Counted from the first letter of the stretch, positions 51,115 through 59,675 are shown. The stretch is 64,000 bases of DNA from Pseudonocardia endophytica (GCF_004339565.1 NZ_SMFZ01000002.1:248001-312000), one strand, 5' to 3'. Notes: generated by a model from the sequence alone, not told the origin. Made by a program: numbers and translations.

Positions 51115-51130
51115 GGTAAGGCTCAACTAA
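51112..51130. promoter_or_regulatory. Strong IdeR/DtxR iron-box-like site between mftF and hydroxylase operon 2
   Basis: TGAGGTAAGGCTCAACTAA matches 16 of 19 positions of TWAGGTWAGSCTWACCTWA by eye. It overlaps the mftF stop and opens a 296-bp AT-richer gap before hydroxylase operon 2. The gap also holds a GTTGG-TT-CCAAC dyad at 51159-51170. The site should be tested as an iron-dependent repressor target for the downstream operon. Confidence 0.6.
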
Positions 51131-51410
51131 CTTGTCAAGCCCTAACCAGCCCGTCTGGGTTGGTTCCAACGGGTGATTATCGTTGCGCCGCTGATCCGCG
51201 TGTGCGGTCACCGTCGACCGGTCCTACCGCTGTTGCGGAACACTCTCCTCGCGACCTCCCCGAATGCGTGTGGTCGCCCACACATCATCGTCTGACCTGC
51301 TGTGACGCGTTCTTGCGGGGCAAGAAGATCGGGAGTGTGATGTGGGCGCCGCCACACAGCGACGTGCGTCCAGCGAGCGCGCGGTCGCGGACGAGGGAGT
51401 GAGATTTCCG

Positions 51411-51932
51411 ATGACACAGGTCCGGGTCACCGTCGACGGCGTGAACTACGCCGACGACGTCGAGCCCCGTTTGCTGCTCGCGCAGTACCTCAGGGAGACG
51501 TTGGGCAAGACGGGCACGCTGATCGGCTGCGACACGAGCAACTGCGGTGCCTGCACCGTCAGCCTCAACGGGCGCAGCGTGAAGTCGTGCTCCGTGCTGG
51601 CCGTGCAGGCCGACGGCGGCGAGGTCACCACGATCGAGGGCCTGGCCCGCGACGGCCAGCTGCACCCGGTGCAGGAGGCGTTCCGCGAGTGCCACGGCCT
51701 GCAGTGCGGGTACTGCACGCCAGGAATGATCATGGCCGCGGTCGACCTGCTCGGCGACAACCCCGACCCGAACGAGGAGGAGGTCCGCGAGGGCATCGAG
51801 GGCAACCTCTGCCGCTGCACGGGCTACCAGAACATCGTTCGGGCCGTGCAGAGCGCCGCCCAGAACATGAAGCCGGGGGCAGGCGCCACCACGAGCCCGT
51901 CCGCCACCCCGGTTGCCGGAGGAGGCAACTAG
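51411..51932 (+). CDS. Molybdenum hydroxylase iron-sulfur subunit (CoxS-like), operon 2
   Basis: 173 residues from ATG 51411. Both [2Fe-2S] motifs are complete: CDTSNCGACTVSLNG with KSC (about 38-60) and QCGYCTPGM with LCRCTGY (about 100-140). It passes electrons from molybdenum to FAD. The tail after residue 145 (GAGATTSPSATPVAGGGN) is low-complexity. The next gene starts one base after its stop. It is the first gene of an S-L-M-G operon and follows a 296-bp gap with an iron-box-like site. Confidence 0.95.
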   Translation: MTQVRVTVDGVNYADDVEPRLLLAQYLRETLGKTGTLIGCDTSNCGACTVSLNGRSVKSCSVLAVQADGGEVTTIEGLARDGQLHPVQEAFRECHGLQCGYCTPGMIMAAVDLLGDNPDPNEEEVREGIEGNLCRCTGYQNIVRAVQSAAQNMKPGAGATTSPSATPVAGGGN

Positions 51933-54416
51933 ATGACGCAGACCGCCGAACCCACCGCACTCGAGATCGGCAAGGCGCGCGTCCGCAAGGAGGACGAGCG
52001 CCTCATCGCCGGTCGGTCCCGCTACACCGACTCGATCACCCCTCCCGGCACGCTGCACATCGCCGTCGTGCGGTCCACGCTGGCCCGCGCCACGATCAAC
52101 TCGATCGACAAGTCCGAGGCCGAGAAGGCCCCCGGCGTCCACGGCGTGTTCACGGCCGCCGACCTCGGCGCAGAGGGTGTCGGCCTGCCCTGTGCATGGC
52201 CGATCACGCCGGACCAGAAGGCGCCGCAGCGCCCGGTCCTGGCCGTCGGCCGGGTGTCCTTCTCCGGCGAGGGTGTCGCGGTCGTGGTGGCCCGCTCCGC
52301 GGCGGAGGCCAAGGACGCCGCCGAGCTCGTCGACGTCGACTACGACCCGCAGGACCCGATCCTGGACATGGAGGCGGCCGCCCAGGACGGCGCCGACCTC
52401 GTGCACCCGGACCTCGGCTCCAACGTGTCGGCCACCTGGATCTTCGACTCCGGTGAGGCCGGCTCCGGCGGCAGCGTCGCCGACGCCATCTCCACGGCCG
52501 AGTCCAGCGACGACGAGATCGTGGTCAAGCGCCGCTTCCGCCAGCAGCGCCTGATCCCGGCGTTCATGGAGCCGCGCTCCTGCGTCGTGGACCCGACCGG
52601 CGAGCAGCTGACGATCTGGGCCGCGACCCAGGTCCCGCACATCCTGCGCACGATGACGACGGTGACCCTCGGGGTGCCGGAGTCCAAGCTGCGCGTGATC
52701 GCGCCCGACGTCGGCGGCGGCTTCGGCGGCAAGATCGGTGTGCTGCCCGAGGAGATGCTCTGCGTGCTGATCGCGCAGAAGCTCCGCAAGCCGATCAAGT
52801 GGACCGAGACCCGCTCCGAGTGCATGCTCACCGCGCACCACAGCCGGGACCAGATCCAGGACCTGACGATCACCGCCAAGAAGGACGGCACCGTCACCGG
52901 CCTGGACGTCCACCTGTACGCGGACATGGGTGCCTACCTCGGCCTCGTCGGCCCCGGCGTGCCGGTCCTCGGCGCGTTCATGTTCAACGCGATCTACAAG
53001 ATCCCGGCGTACAGGTTCACGTGCACGAACGTGTTCACGAACAAGACGCTCACCGACGCCTACCGCGGCGCAGGGCGTCCGGAGGCCACGTTCGGCATCG
53101 AGCGGATCATGGACGAGCTCGCCGTCGAGCTCGGCCGCGACCCGCTGGAGCTGCGCGAGCAGAATTGGATCAAGCACGAGGAGTTCCCGTACACGACGGT
53201 CAGCACGCTGACCTACGACACGGGCAACTACGAGGCCGCCACCGCGCGCGCCCTCGAGCTGTTCGACTACGCCGGCCTGCGCCGTGAGCAGGAGGAGCGT
53301 CAGCGCTCGGGCGACCCGGTCCAGCTGGGCATCGGCATCTCGACGTTCACCGAGATGTGCGGCCTCGCGCCGTCCCGCGTGCTCGGCTCGCTGTCCTACG
53401 GCGCGGGCGGCTGGGAGGCCGCGAGCATCCGGATGCTGGCCACCGGAAAGGTCGAGGTCATCACCGGCGCGTCCGCGCACGGGCAGGGCCACGAGACCGC
53501 GTTCTCGCAGATCGTCGCCGACCAGCTCGGCGTGCCGTTCGAGGACGTCGAGATCCTGCACGGTGACACGCAGATCTCGCCGAAGGGCCTGGACACCTAC
53601 GGGTCCCGGTCGCTCGCCGTCGGTGGCATCGCGATCGTGAAGGCCGCCGAGAAGGTCGTCGCGAAGGCCAAGAAGATCGCCGCGCACCTGCTCGAGGCGT
53701 CCGAGGACGACCTCGAGTTCGCGAACGGCTCGTTCACGGTCAAGGGCACCGACAAGGGCAAGGCCATCCAGGAGATCGCGTTCGCCGCGTTCATGGCGCA
53801 CGACTACCCGGAGGACATGGAGCCCTCGCTGGACTCGGACGCCGTGTACGACCCGGAGAACTTCTCCTTCCCGCACGGAACGCACCTGGCGGCGATGGAG
53901 GTCGACACCGACACCGGTCGCGTCACGCTCCGCAAGTACGTCTGCGTCGACGACATCGGCAACGTGATCAACCCGCTGATCGTCGAGGGCCAGGTGCACG
54001 GCGGTCTCGCGCAGGGCATCGCACAGGCCCTGTTCGAGGAGGCGAACTACGACGACCAGGGCACGCTGGTCAACGGCACGTTCGTCGACTACACGCTGCC
54101 GTCGGCGGCCGACCTGCCGAGCTTCACCACGGAGCACATGTCCACCGCGTCGACGACGAACCCGCTGGGTGTGAAGGGCGTCGGCGAGGCGGGCACGATC
54201 GCCTCCACGCCGGCCATCGTCAACGGCGTGCTGGACGCGGTCCGGCACCTGGGCGTCTCGGAGATCGAGATGCCCACCACCTCGCAGCGCGTATGGCGTG
54301 CCCTGCAGGTGGCCAAGGGCAGGTCGGTGCAGGAGACACCGAGCGACACGCACTCGCCCGGTGCCGGCCTGGGATCGATCGACCCGAACAAGTCCGAAGG
54401 AGAAGAGGTCCAGTGA
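51933..54416 (+). CDS. Molybdenum hydroxylase large subunit (form II CoxL-like), operon 2
   Basis: 827 residues from ATG 51933. It has the a/b-hammerhead start (RVRKEDERLIAGRSRYTDS), GGGFGGKIGVL, the active-site loop DAYRGAGRPEATFG (near residue 375), SAHGQGHETAF and KGVGEAGTIASTPA with the catalytic Glu. As in operon 1, the AYRGAGR loop marks form II rather than true CO dehydrogenase. It is about 70 residues longer than its operon 1 counterpart, with an extended Ser/Pro C-terminus. The substrate is unknown. S-L-M order and the CoxG partner follow the classical arrangement. Confidence 0.92.
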   Translation: MTQTAEPTALEIGKARVRKEDERLIAGRSRYTDSITPPGTLHIAVVRSTLARATINSIDKSEAEKAPGVHGVFTAADLGAEGVGLPCAWPITPDQKAPQRPVLAVGRVSFSGEGVAVVVARSAAEAKDAAELVDVDYDPQDPILDMEAAAQDGADLVHPDLGSNVSATWIFDSGEAGSGGSVADAISTAESSDDEIVVKRRFRQQRLIPAFMEPRSCVVDPTGEQLTIWAATQVPHILRTMTTVTLGVPESKLRVIAPDVGGGFGGKIGVLPEEMLCVLIAQKLRKPIKWTETRSECMLTAHHSRDQIQDLTITAKKDGTVTGLDVHLYADMGAYLGLVGPGVPVLGAFMFNAIYKIPAYRFTCTNVFTNKTLTDAYRGAGRPEATFGIERIMDELAVELGRDPLELREQNWIKHEEFPYTTVSTLTYDTGNYEAATARALELFDYAGLRREQEERQRSGDPVQLGIGISTFTEMCGLAPSRVLGSLSYGAGGWEAASIRMLATGKVEVITGASAHGQGHETAFSQIVADQLGVPFEDVEILHGDTQISPKGLDTYGSRSLAVGGIAIVKAAEKVVAKAKKIAAHLLEASEDDLEFANGSFTVKGTDKGKAIQEIAFAAFMAHDYPEDMEPSLDSDAVYDPENFSFPHGTHLAAMEVDTDTGRVTLRKYVCVDDIGNVINPLIVEGQVHGGLAQGIAQALFEEANYDDQGTLVNGTFVDYTLPSAADLPSFTTEHMSTASTTNPLGVKGVGEAGTIASTPAIVNGVLDAVRHLGVSEIEMPTTSQRVWRALQVAKGRSVQETPSDTHSPGAGLGSIDPNKSEGEEVQ

Positions 54417-55264
54417 TCCCGGCGAAGTTCGACTACGTCCGGCCGACCTCGGTCGAGGAGGCCGTCCAGGCACTGCAGCAGGGAGGTGAGGACGCCAAGA
54501 TCCTCGCCGGCGGGCAGAGCCTGCTCCCGGTGCTCCGGCTGCGGCTCGCGGCGCCGAGCGTGATCATCGACCTGGGTGGCATCCCGGAGCTGCGCCGGAT
54601 CTCCGAGGACGGCGACCGGGTGGCGATCGGCGCGATGGCCGCGCACCACGACGTGATGCGTGACGACGTCGTCAACCAGCACGTGACGCTGCTGGCCCAG
54701 GCCACCGCGACGGTGGCCGACCCGCAGGTCCGTCACCGGGGCACGCTGGGCGGTGCGCTCGCGCACGCCGACCCGGCCGGCGACCTCGGCGCGACGGCGC
54801 TCGCGCTGGACGCCGAGTTCGTCATCCTCGGCCCCGGCGGCACCCGCCTGGTGCCGGCCGCCGAGTTCTTCCAGGACTACTTCACGACCGCGATCGGCGA
54901 GGACGAGATCCTCACCCAGATCCGGTTCCCGAAGTACACGGGCTGGAAGACGCACTACGAGAAGTTCAACCGGACGGCGCAGGCGTGGTCGATGGTGGCC
55001 ATCGCCGTCGCGCTCAAGGTGGACGGCGGCACGATCTCCGAGGCGCGCGTCGGTCTGACCAACATGGGCAACGTGCCGATCCGGGCGACCGGCGTCGAGC
55101 AGGCCCTCGTCGGGCAGGCGGCCGGCGCGGACGTCGCGAAGCAGGCGGCCGAGCACGCGACCGAGGGCACGTCGGCGCCGAGTGACGCCGACGCGGCGGC
55201 GGACTACCGTGAGCACCTGGCGAAGGTGCTCACCGGACGTGCGGTCGTGACCGCGGCCGGCTGA
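54413..55264 (+). CDS. Molybdenum hydroxylase FAD subunit (CoxM-like), operon 2
   Basis: 283 residues from GTG 54413, overlapping the L-subunit stop by 4 bp. FAD motifs are KILAGGQSLLPVLRLRLA (near residue 30) and TLGGALAHADPAGDLGAT (near 108). The C-terminal flavoprotein domain includes VGLTNMGNVPIRATGVE. It receives electrons from the S subunit and passes them to an unknown acceptor. A hairpin about 27 bp past its stop may set the transcript level relative to coxG. Confidence 0.94.
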   Translation: MIPAKFDYVRPTSVEEAVQALQQGGEDAKILAGGQSLLPVLRLRLAAPSVIIDLGGIPELRRISEDGDRVAIGAMAAHHDVMRDDVVNQHVTLLAQATATVADPQVRHRGTLGGALAHADPAGDLGATALALDAEFVILGPGGTRLVPAAEFFQDYFTTAIGEDEILTQIRFPKYTGWKTHYEKFNRTAQAWSMVAIAVALKVDGGTISEARVGLTNMGNVPIRATGVEQALVGQAAGADVAKQAAEHATEGTSAPSDADAAADYREHLAKVLTGRAVVTAAG

Positions 55265-55290
55265 CGGCTCCGGCGATTCGAAGAAGGGTC

Positions 55291-55327
55291 GGGCGCCTGT
55301 CCGGGGGGTATCTCCGGACGGGCGCCC
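55291..55327 (+). terminator. 14-bp hairpin between hydroxylase M subunit and CoxG-like gene
   Basis: GGGCGCCTGTCCGG (55291-55304) pairs with CCGGACGGGCGCCC (55314-55327), one G-U. It has no T tract, so partial termination or mRNA stabilisation is as likely as full termination. Confidence 0.55.
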
Positions 55328-55384
55328 GCCCATTCCGGCGGAGCGAGCGTTGAAACTGCCGGCCGACGAGGAGAGGCTTCTTAC

Positions 55385-56125
55385 ATGCAGCTGGAGAACA
55401 AGTTCACGATCGCCGCGCCGATCGAGGAGGCCTGGAAGGCGCTCAACGACCCGGAACTGATCGCCCCGTGCTTTCCGGGGGCGACGCTCACCGAGTACGA
55501 GAGCGACTCGTTCACCGGCACCGTGAAGGTGAAGCTCGGCCCGATCTCGCTGACGTACAAGGGCAAGGGCACCTACGTCGAGCGCGACGAGGCCAACCAC
55601 AAGGTCGTGATCGACGCCAGCGGCCGGGACGCGCGCGGCAACGGCACGGCAAAGGCCACGGTCACCGGCACGATGGTCGCCGACGGGCCGGACAAGACGT
55701 CGGTCACCATGGTCACCGACATGACGGTCACCGGCCGCCCGGCGCAGTTCGGCCGGGGCGTCATCTCCGACGTCGCCGACAAGATCATCGGCCAGTTCTC
55801 GTCCTGCGTGGCGGACAAGCTGACCGGACCCGGTGGTGCCGCGTCGAACGGCTCCGGCCCGAAGCACTCGGCCGACGAGACGTCGCCGATCCCGGCCGTG
55901 CCGCCGGCCCCCGGCCAGCAGTCCTCCGCGCCGTCGGGGTCGTCCGCGCCGTCGAGCGGCCCGGCCCGGGTGCCCGCCGCGGCGAGCAAGCCGGTCGAGG
56001 CGATCGACCTGCTCGACTCCGCCGGTGCCCCGGTGCTCAAGCGCCTCGCCCCGGTCCTCGGCGGCGTCGGCGTGCTCCTGCTGATCTTCCTGATCATCCG
56101 CCGCGCGCGCGGTGACAGGAGCTGA
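55385..56125 (+). CDS. CoxG-type SRPBCC protein with C-terminal membrane anchor
   Basis: 246 residues. Residues 1-150 are a START/SRPBCC (CoxG) domain: MQLENKFTIAAPIEEAWKAL, DPELIAPCFPGATLTEYESD, FTGTVKVKLGPISLTYKGKG. A Pro/Ser/Ala linker follows (about 155-205) and then a single helix LAPVLGGVGVLLLIFLIIRR (about 223-242) with a basic end. In CO-oxidising bacteria CoxG recruits the hydroxylase to the membrane, and the C-terminal anchor seen here fits that. It lies 120 bp after the M subunit gene. Confidence 0.9.
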   Translation: MQLENKFTIAAPIEEAWKALNDPELIAPCFPGATLTEYESDSFTGTVKVKLGPISLTYKGKGTYVERDEANHKVVIDASGRDARGNGTAKATVTGTMVADGPDKTSVTMVTDMTVTGRPAQFGRGVISDVADKIIGQFSSCVADKLTGPGGAASNGSGPKHSADETSPIPAVPPAPGQQSSAPSGSSAPSSGPARVPAAASKPVEAIDLLDSAGAPVLKRLAPVLGGVGVLLLIFLIIRRARGDRS

Positions 56126-56143
56126 GCCGACCGCTCCCACCAC

Positions 56144-56192
56144 AACGAGGGGCACCTTCGAGCAATCCCGTTGCTCGACGGTGCCCCTCGTT
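56144..56192. repeat. 22-bp inverted repeat (dispersed palindromic element, copy 2)
   Basis: Arms 56144-56165 and 56171-56192 are reverse complements except for one base, with a TCCCG loop. It shares the central GGCACCTTCGAGCA word with copy 1 at 28514 but has GAGG in place of GAACG. It sits 18 bp after the CoxG-like stop and can end that transcript. Confidence 0.8.
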
Positions 56193-56247
56193 CGCGTCGG
56201 CGCGCGGGCGCCGCGCGCCCGGCGCCGGCTCGCCCGCCCCGACCCCC

Positions 56248-56302
56248 CCGAACGAGCGGGCCGTTCGGGCGGTGACATTGCTCGAAGGTGCCGTTCGTTC
56301 GG
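56248..56302. repeat. Degenerate copy 3 of the palindromic element
   Basis: The right arm at 56277-56301 is identical over 25 nt to 28542-28566, while the left side (CCGAACGAGCGG at 56248) keeps only its outer bases. It lies 55 bp after copy 2, suggesting insertion or duplication near an existing copy, followed by decay of one arm. Confidence 0.75.
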
Positions 56303-56336
56303 GGTGGGGTGGGCGTCGGGGTGCGACGATGACCGG

Positions 56337-57335
56337 ATGCGGGTCGGTGAGCACGACTGCCTGACCGACGTGGCGGGCCTGCGGGCCGGGCACGCCGCGC
56401 TGGACGGGCCGGGGGCGTTGTCCGGGACGACGGTCGTGCTCGTGCCCGACGGCGGTGCGACGGCTGGTGCGGACGTCCGCGGCGCCGCTCCCGGGACGCG
56501 GGAGACGGACCTGCTGAACCCGCAGGCCACCGTGCAGGCTGTGCACGCGATCGTGTTCTCCGGCGGCAGCGCCTACGGCCTGGCCGCCGCGACCGGCGTG
56601 ATGGACCGCCTGGAGCGCGACGGGCAGGGGTTCGCCGTGCCGGGCGGTGTCGTCCCGATCGTCCCGGCGGCCGTGCTGTTCGACCTCGGCCGCGGCGGCG
56701 ACTTCTCCGCCCGCCCGGACGCCGCGCTCGGTGCGGCCGCGTACGACGCCGCCGGACCCGGACCGCTCGCGCAGGGCGTCGTCGGAGCCGGGACGGGCGC
56801 CGTGGCCGGCGGGCTCAAGGGCGGTGTCGGCACGGCCGGCGTCGTCCTCGACTCCGGGCACACCGTGTCCGCGCTCGTCGTCGTCAACGCCGTCGGGTCC
56901 GCCGTGGACGCCGCGACCGGCGAGCTGCTCGGCGTGCGCAGCGGCCTGCCCGGCGAGTTCGACGATCTGCCGTCGCCGTCGGACGCCGCGATCGGGGCGC
57001 TGCGCGAGGCGGGCACACCGCAGGGCTTCTCCGCGGGCACCGCCACGTCGTTGCTGCTGGTCGCGACGGACGCGACGCTGGACAAGGCCGGCTGCGGACG
57101 GATGGCGACGATGGCGCACGACGGCCTGGCCCGCGCGATCCGCCCGGTGCACACCGTGATGGACGGCGACGCGGCGTTCGCGCTGGCCACCGGCACGCGC
57201 CCGGCACCGGATCTCGCGGCCACGTTCGCGCTGCACGCCGCGGCGGCCGACGTCGTGAGCCGTGCCGTCGTGCACGCGATGCTCGCCGCTGAACCGGCCG
57301 GACGGTGGCCGAGCTACCGGTCGCTCGTCGGATGA
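56337..57335 (+). CDS. P1/S58-family (DmpA/NylC-like) self-processing peptidase or amidase
   Basis: 332 residues from ATG 56337. It shows LTDVAGLRAGHAAL, VLVPDGGATAGADVRGAAPGT, VHAIVFSGGSAYGLAAATGV and VGAGTGAVAGGLKGGVGTAG, typical of the P1 family, including DmpA aminopeptidases and NylC nylon-oligomer hydrolases. The segment where the family cleaves itself reads FSAGTATSLLLVATDATLDK; the usual Asn before the Thr nucleophile is not obvious, so processing is uncertain. It is first of four same-strand genes with a deacetylase. Confidence 0.85.
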   Translation: MRVGEHDCLTDVAGLRAGHAALDGPGALSGTTVVLVPDGGATAGADVRGAAPGTRETDLLNPQATVQAVHAIVFSGGSAYGLAAATGVMDRLERDGQGFAVPGGVVPIVPAAVLFDLGRGGDFSARPDAALGAAAYDAAGPGPLAQGVVGAGTGAVAGGLKGGVGTAGVVLDSGHTVSALVVVNAVGSAVDAATGELLGVRSGLPGEFDDLPSPSDAAIGALREAGTPQGFSAGTATSLLLVATDATLDKAGCGRMATMAHDGLARAIRPVHTVMDGDAAFALATGTRPAPDLAATFALHAAAADVVSRAVVHAMLAAEPAGRWPSYRSLVG

Positions 57336-57393
57336 GCGGGTCGTCGGCCCGGCGCCGGCGCGTGGTGACGGCCGCGTGCGGCGAGGGTCCGCG

Positions 57394-57693
57394 ATGAGCG
57401 ACCACGATCCGTGGGCCGGCGTCCCCCGCCCTCGCCGGCCGGAGCGCGCGGCGGACCCCGACGAGCTGCGCGTGATCGGTCTGCGCCGTCGCGCCGCCGT
57501 CGCCCGCTCCGTGAACGAGGTGTGCCGCCTGGTGCACGTGCGGGCGTTCGAGCACGGCTGGACGGTCTCCACCATCTCCGGCTACATCCAGCTCTGCCTC
57601 ACGCTGGAGGACCTGCTGGAGGCCAGCACGGCGGCGTCCGAGCGGGGCCTGTTGCGCGCCACGGCGCTGGCGGCGGCCGACTCCGCGTCCTAG
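57394..57693 (+). CDS. Small protein of unknown function, paralogue of 58604-58879
   Basis: 99 residues from ATG 57394. No known family was recognised. Its core LRRRAAVARSVNEVCR, RAFEHGWTVSTISGY, TLEDLLEAS and RATALAAAD aligns end to end with the protein encoded at 58604, sharing RRRAAVAR, RA-x3-GWTV-x-T, TL-[ED]-[DE]-LL-[ED]-A and ALAAAD. It is predicted small, soluble and helical with a central strand pair. It lies between the P1 peptidase (58 bp) and the deacetylase (32 bp), likely one operon. Confidence 0.65.
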   Translation: MSDHDPWAGVPRPRRPERAADPDELRVIGLRRRAAVARSVNEVCRLVHVRAFEHGWTVSTISGYIQLCLTLEDLLEASTAASERGLLRATALAAADSAS

Positions 57694-57725
57694 TGCGCGG
57701 CGGCGGCCTGTGGTCGCATCACGCC

Positions 57726-58604
57726 ATGACCAAGGAGATTTTCGTGGCGTTCGGCATCGACGTCGACGCCGTCGGCGGCTGGCTCGGTTCCTACGGCGGG
57801 GAGGACTCGCCGGGTGACATCTCTCGCGGCGTGTTCGCCGGGGAGGTGGGCGTCCCGCGGCTGAACCGGCTGCTCGCGCGCTACGACCTGCCCGCGACGT
57901 GGTTCTGGCCCGGCCACTCGATCGAGACGTTCCCGGAGCAGTTCGACGAGGTGGTGGCCGCCGGGCACGAGATCGGCGTGCACGGGTACTCGCACGAGAA
58001 CCCGATCGCGATGACCCGTGAGCAGGAGTCGGACATCCTCGACCACTGCATCCAGCTGATCACCGACCGGGCGGGCACCCGGCCGACCGGCTACGTCGCG
58101 CCGTGGTGGGAGTTCTCCCGTGTGACGAACGAGCTGCTGCTCGAGCGGGACATCACCTACGACCACTCGCTCATGCACCGCGACTTCGAGCCGTACTACG
58201 TCCGCGTCGGCGACGAGTGGACGCCGATCGACTACGACAAGCCGGCCCGGGAGTGGATGAAGCCGCTGGTCCGCGGCGAGGAGACGGACCTCGTCGAGAT
58301 CCCCGCGTCCTGGTACCTCGACGACCTCCCACCGATGATGTTCATCAAGACCAGCCCGAACTCGCACGGGTTCGTGAACCCGCGGCACATCGAACAGATG
58401 TGGCGCGACCAGTTCGACTGGGTGTACCGCGAGTCCGACTACGCCGTGTTCACGTTCACGATCCACCCGGACGTCTCAGGGCGCCCGCAGGTGCTGCTGA
58501 TGCTGGAGCGCCTGATCGAGCACATCAACGGCCACGACGGCATCCGCTGGTCCACGTTCGACGGCATCGCGCGGGACTTCCTCGCCCGGCGCCCGCGCTC
58601 CTGA
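57726..58604 (+). CDS. Polysaccharide-deacetylase-family hydrolase, H. pylori HP0310 (PgdA)-like
   Basis: 292 residues from ATG 57726. The start (EIFVAFGIDVDAVGGWLGSY then GGEDSPGDISRG), HGYSHENPIAMTREQE with the metal-binding H-x3-H (near residue 87), TGYVAPWWEFSRVTNELL, LVEIPASWYLDDLPPMMFIK and AVFTFTIHPDVSGRPQVLLM match what I recall of H. pylori HP0310 very closely. That protein is annotated as a peptidoglycan deacetylase, but related enzymes of this NodB-like group act on cyclic amides. There is no signal peptide, which favours a cytoplasmic C-N hydrolase. It overlaps the next gene by ATGA. Confidence 0.9.
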   Translation: MTKEIFVAFGIDVDAVGGWLGSYGGEDSPGDISRGVFAGEVGVPRLNRLLARYDLPATWFWPGHSIETFPEQFDEVVAAGHEIGVHGYSHENPIAMTREQESDILDHCIQLITDRAGTRPTGYVAPWWEFSRVTNELLLERDITYDHSLMHRDFEPYYVRVGDEWTPIDYDKPAREWMKPLVRGEETDLVEIPASWYLDDLPPMMFIKTSPNSHGFVNPRHIEQMWRDQFDWVYRESDYAVFTFTIHPDVSGRPQVLLMLERLIEHINGHDGIRWSTFDGIARDFLARRPRS

Positions 58605-58879
58605 TGTGCGGGGCCTGCGGTCGTCCGCACGATCCGGACGGGGCGCGGGTGTCCGGTCCGCGCCGTCGGGCCGCGGTGGCACGGGCGGTGCAGGACGGGC
58701 GGGCCGGGCTGGTGGTGCGCGCGGTCCCGGGCGGCTGGACGGTCGCGACGCGGACCGGGCGGACCCGGGTGGCCCGCACACTGGACGAGCTGCTCGACGC
58801 GGCGAACTCATCCGGGCGGTCCGCCGACGACCGTGCCGGGCTGCGGGACCGCGCGCTGGCCGCCGCCGACGGGCTCTGA
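58604..58879 (+). CDS. Small protein with CxxC start, paralogue of 57394-57693
   Basis: 91 residues from ATG 58604, overlapping the deacetylase stop. It begins MCGACGRPHDPDG, a C-x2-C knuckle that could bind zinc with the nearby His, and then carries PRRRAAVARAVQDGRAG, VVRAVPGGWTVATRTG, TLDELLDAANS and RALAAADGL, matching the protein at 57394. No known family was recognised. Translational coupling to the hydrolase suggests a common task. Confidence 0.65.
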   Translation: MCGACGRPHDPDGARVSGPRRRAAVARAVQDGRAGLVVRAVPGGWTVATRTGRTRVARTLDELLDAANSSGRSADDRAGLRDRALAAADGL

Positions 58880-58885
58880 TCAGCA

Positions 58886-58925
58886 GAAAGGTCCGGATCG
58901 GGGCGAGAGATCGCCCGGATCCGGA
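58886..58925. terminator. Bidirectional hairpin terminator with GAGA loop
   Basis: 18-bp arms (58886-58903 and 58908-58925) with one mismatch and a GNRA-type GAGA loop, between the convergent small-protein and PepSY genes. AAA precedes the stem and GTT follows it. Confidence 0.75.
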
Positions 58926-59045
58926 CCTGTTCGGTGATCATCGTTCCCTGCCCGCGGTCATGATCGGCGGAATCGGTCGGCATCGCGACGGATGTGGCGT
59001 GATCCGGCCGGTTGCGCTGATCAGTCGGCGCGGCAGGCGGACCGG

Positions 59046-59594
59046 TCAGTCGTCGCCGCGGTCGTCCCGGTCGCCACCGTTGTCGTCGAAGCGGTCGTCG
59101 TCGCCCTGGGCCTGTGCGCCCCGGTCGTCACCGATCCGGTTGCCGCCCTTGTCGTCACCTCGGTCGTCACCACCGCGGTCGTCGTCGCGGTCGTCCCGGC
59201 CGTCGTCGTCGCGCAGCCCGTCCTGGTCGTGCTCGGTGACCTCGCCGGTGACGGCGTTCATCTCGATCTCGTGCAGGCCGGACCCGTTGCGGACGTCGAC
59301 CTCCCACTCGCGGGGGTCGCCGTCGTCGTCGCGATCGTCCAGTTCGGACTTCGTCACCACGCCGCCGCCCGCGACCTGGATCGCGGTCCGCTCGGCCGTC
59401 CCGCGGTCGATCGTCGTCCCGGCCGGTGGGGTGGCGGGTGCGGTCGGGGACCCGGTCGGCTGCGACCGGCTCGAGGCCAGGGTCATCGTGCTGCTCGACC
59501 GGTCGGCTCCCGCGCCCATCGCGAGGGCGGTACCTCCTCCGACGGCGAGAACGGCGGCGGCGACGACGGTGACGGTGATCGAACGGGTGCTCAC
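59046..59594 (-). CDS. Secreted PepSY-domain protein with acidic Asp/Arg/Gly tail
   Basis: 182 residues from GTG 59594. An N-terminal signal-like helix (about 8-26, VTVVAAAVLAVGGGTALAMG) is followed by a Ser/Pro linker, a PepSY domain (about 63-120, GTAERTAIQVAGGGVVTKSE and REWEVDVRNGSGLHEIEMNA) and a tail of about 60 residues made almost wholly of Asp, Arg, Gly and Lys (DDDGRDDRDDDRGGDDRGDD). The family often lies next to OmpR-type two-component genes, as here. The tail could bind cations or cell-wall polymers. Confidence 0.8.
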   Translation of the reverse strand: MSTRSITVTVVAAAVLAVGGGTALAMGAGADRSSSTMTLASSRSQPTGSPTAPATPPAGTTIDRGTAERTAIQVAGGGVVTKSELDDRDDDGDPREWEVDVRNGSGLHEIEMNAVTGEVTEHDQDGLRDDDGRDDRDDDRGGDDRGDDKGGNRIGDDRGAQAQGDDDRFDDNGGDRDDRGDD

Positions 59595-59675
59595 GGCTTC
59601 CTCCTGGATCGTGTGCCGGGGGTTCCGGCTGACGACGACCACGGTGCCGATCCGCGCCTCAAGGTCGCGCTGTCC

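Noticed and set aside
51285..54473. 1062-codon minus-strand frame opposite hydroxylase operon 2
   Set aside because: Shadow of the CoxS- and CoxL-like genes, which have complete cofactor motifs on the plus strand.
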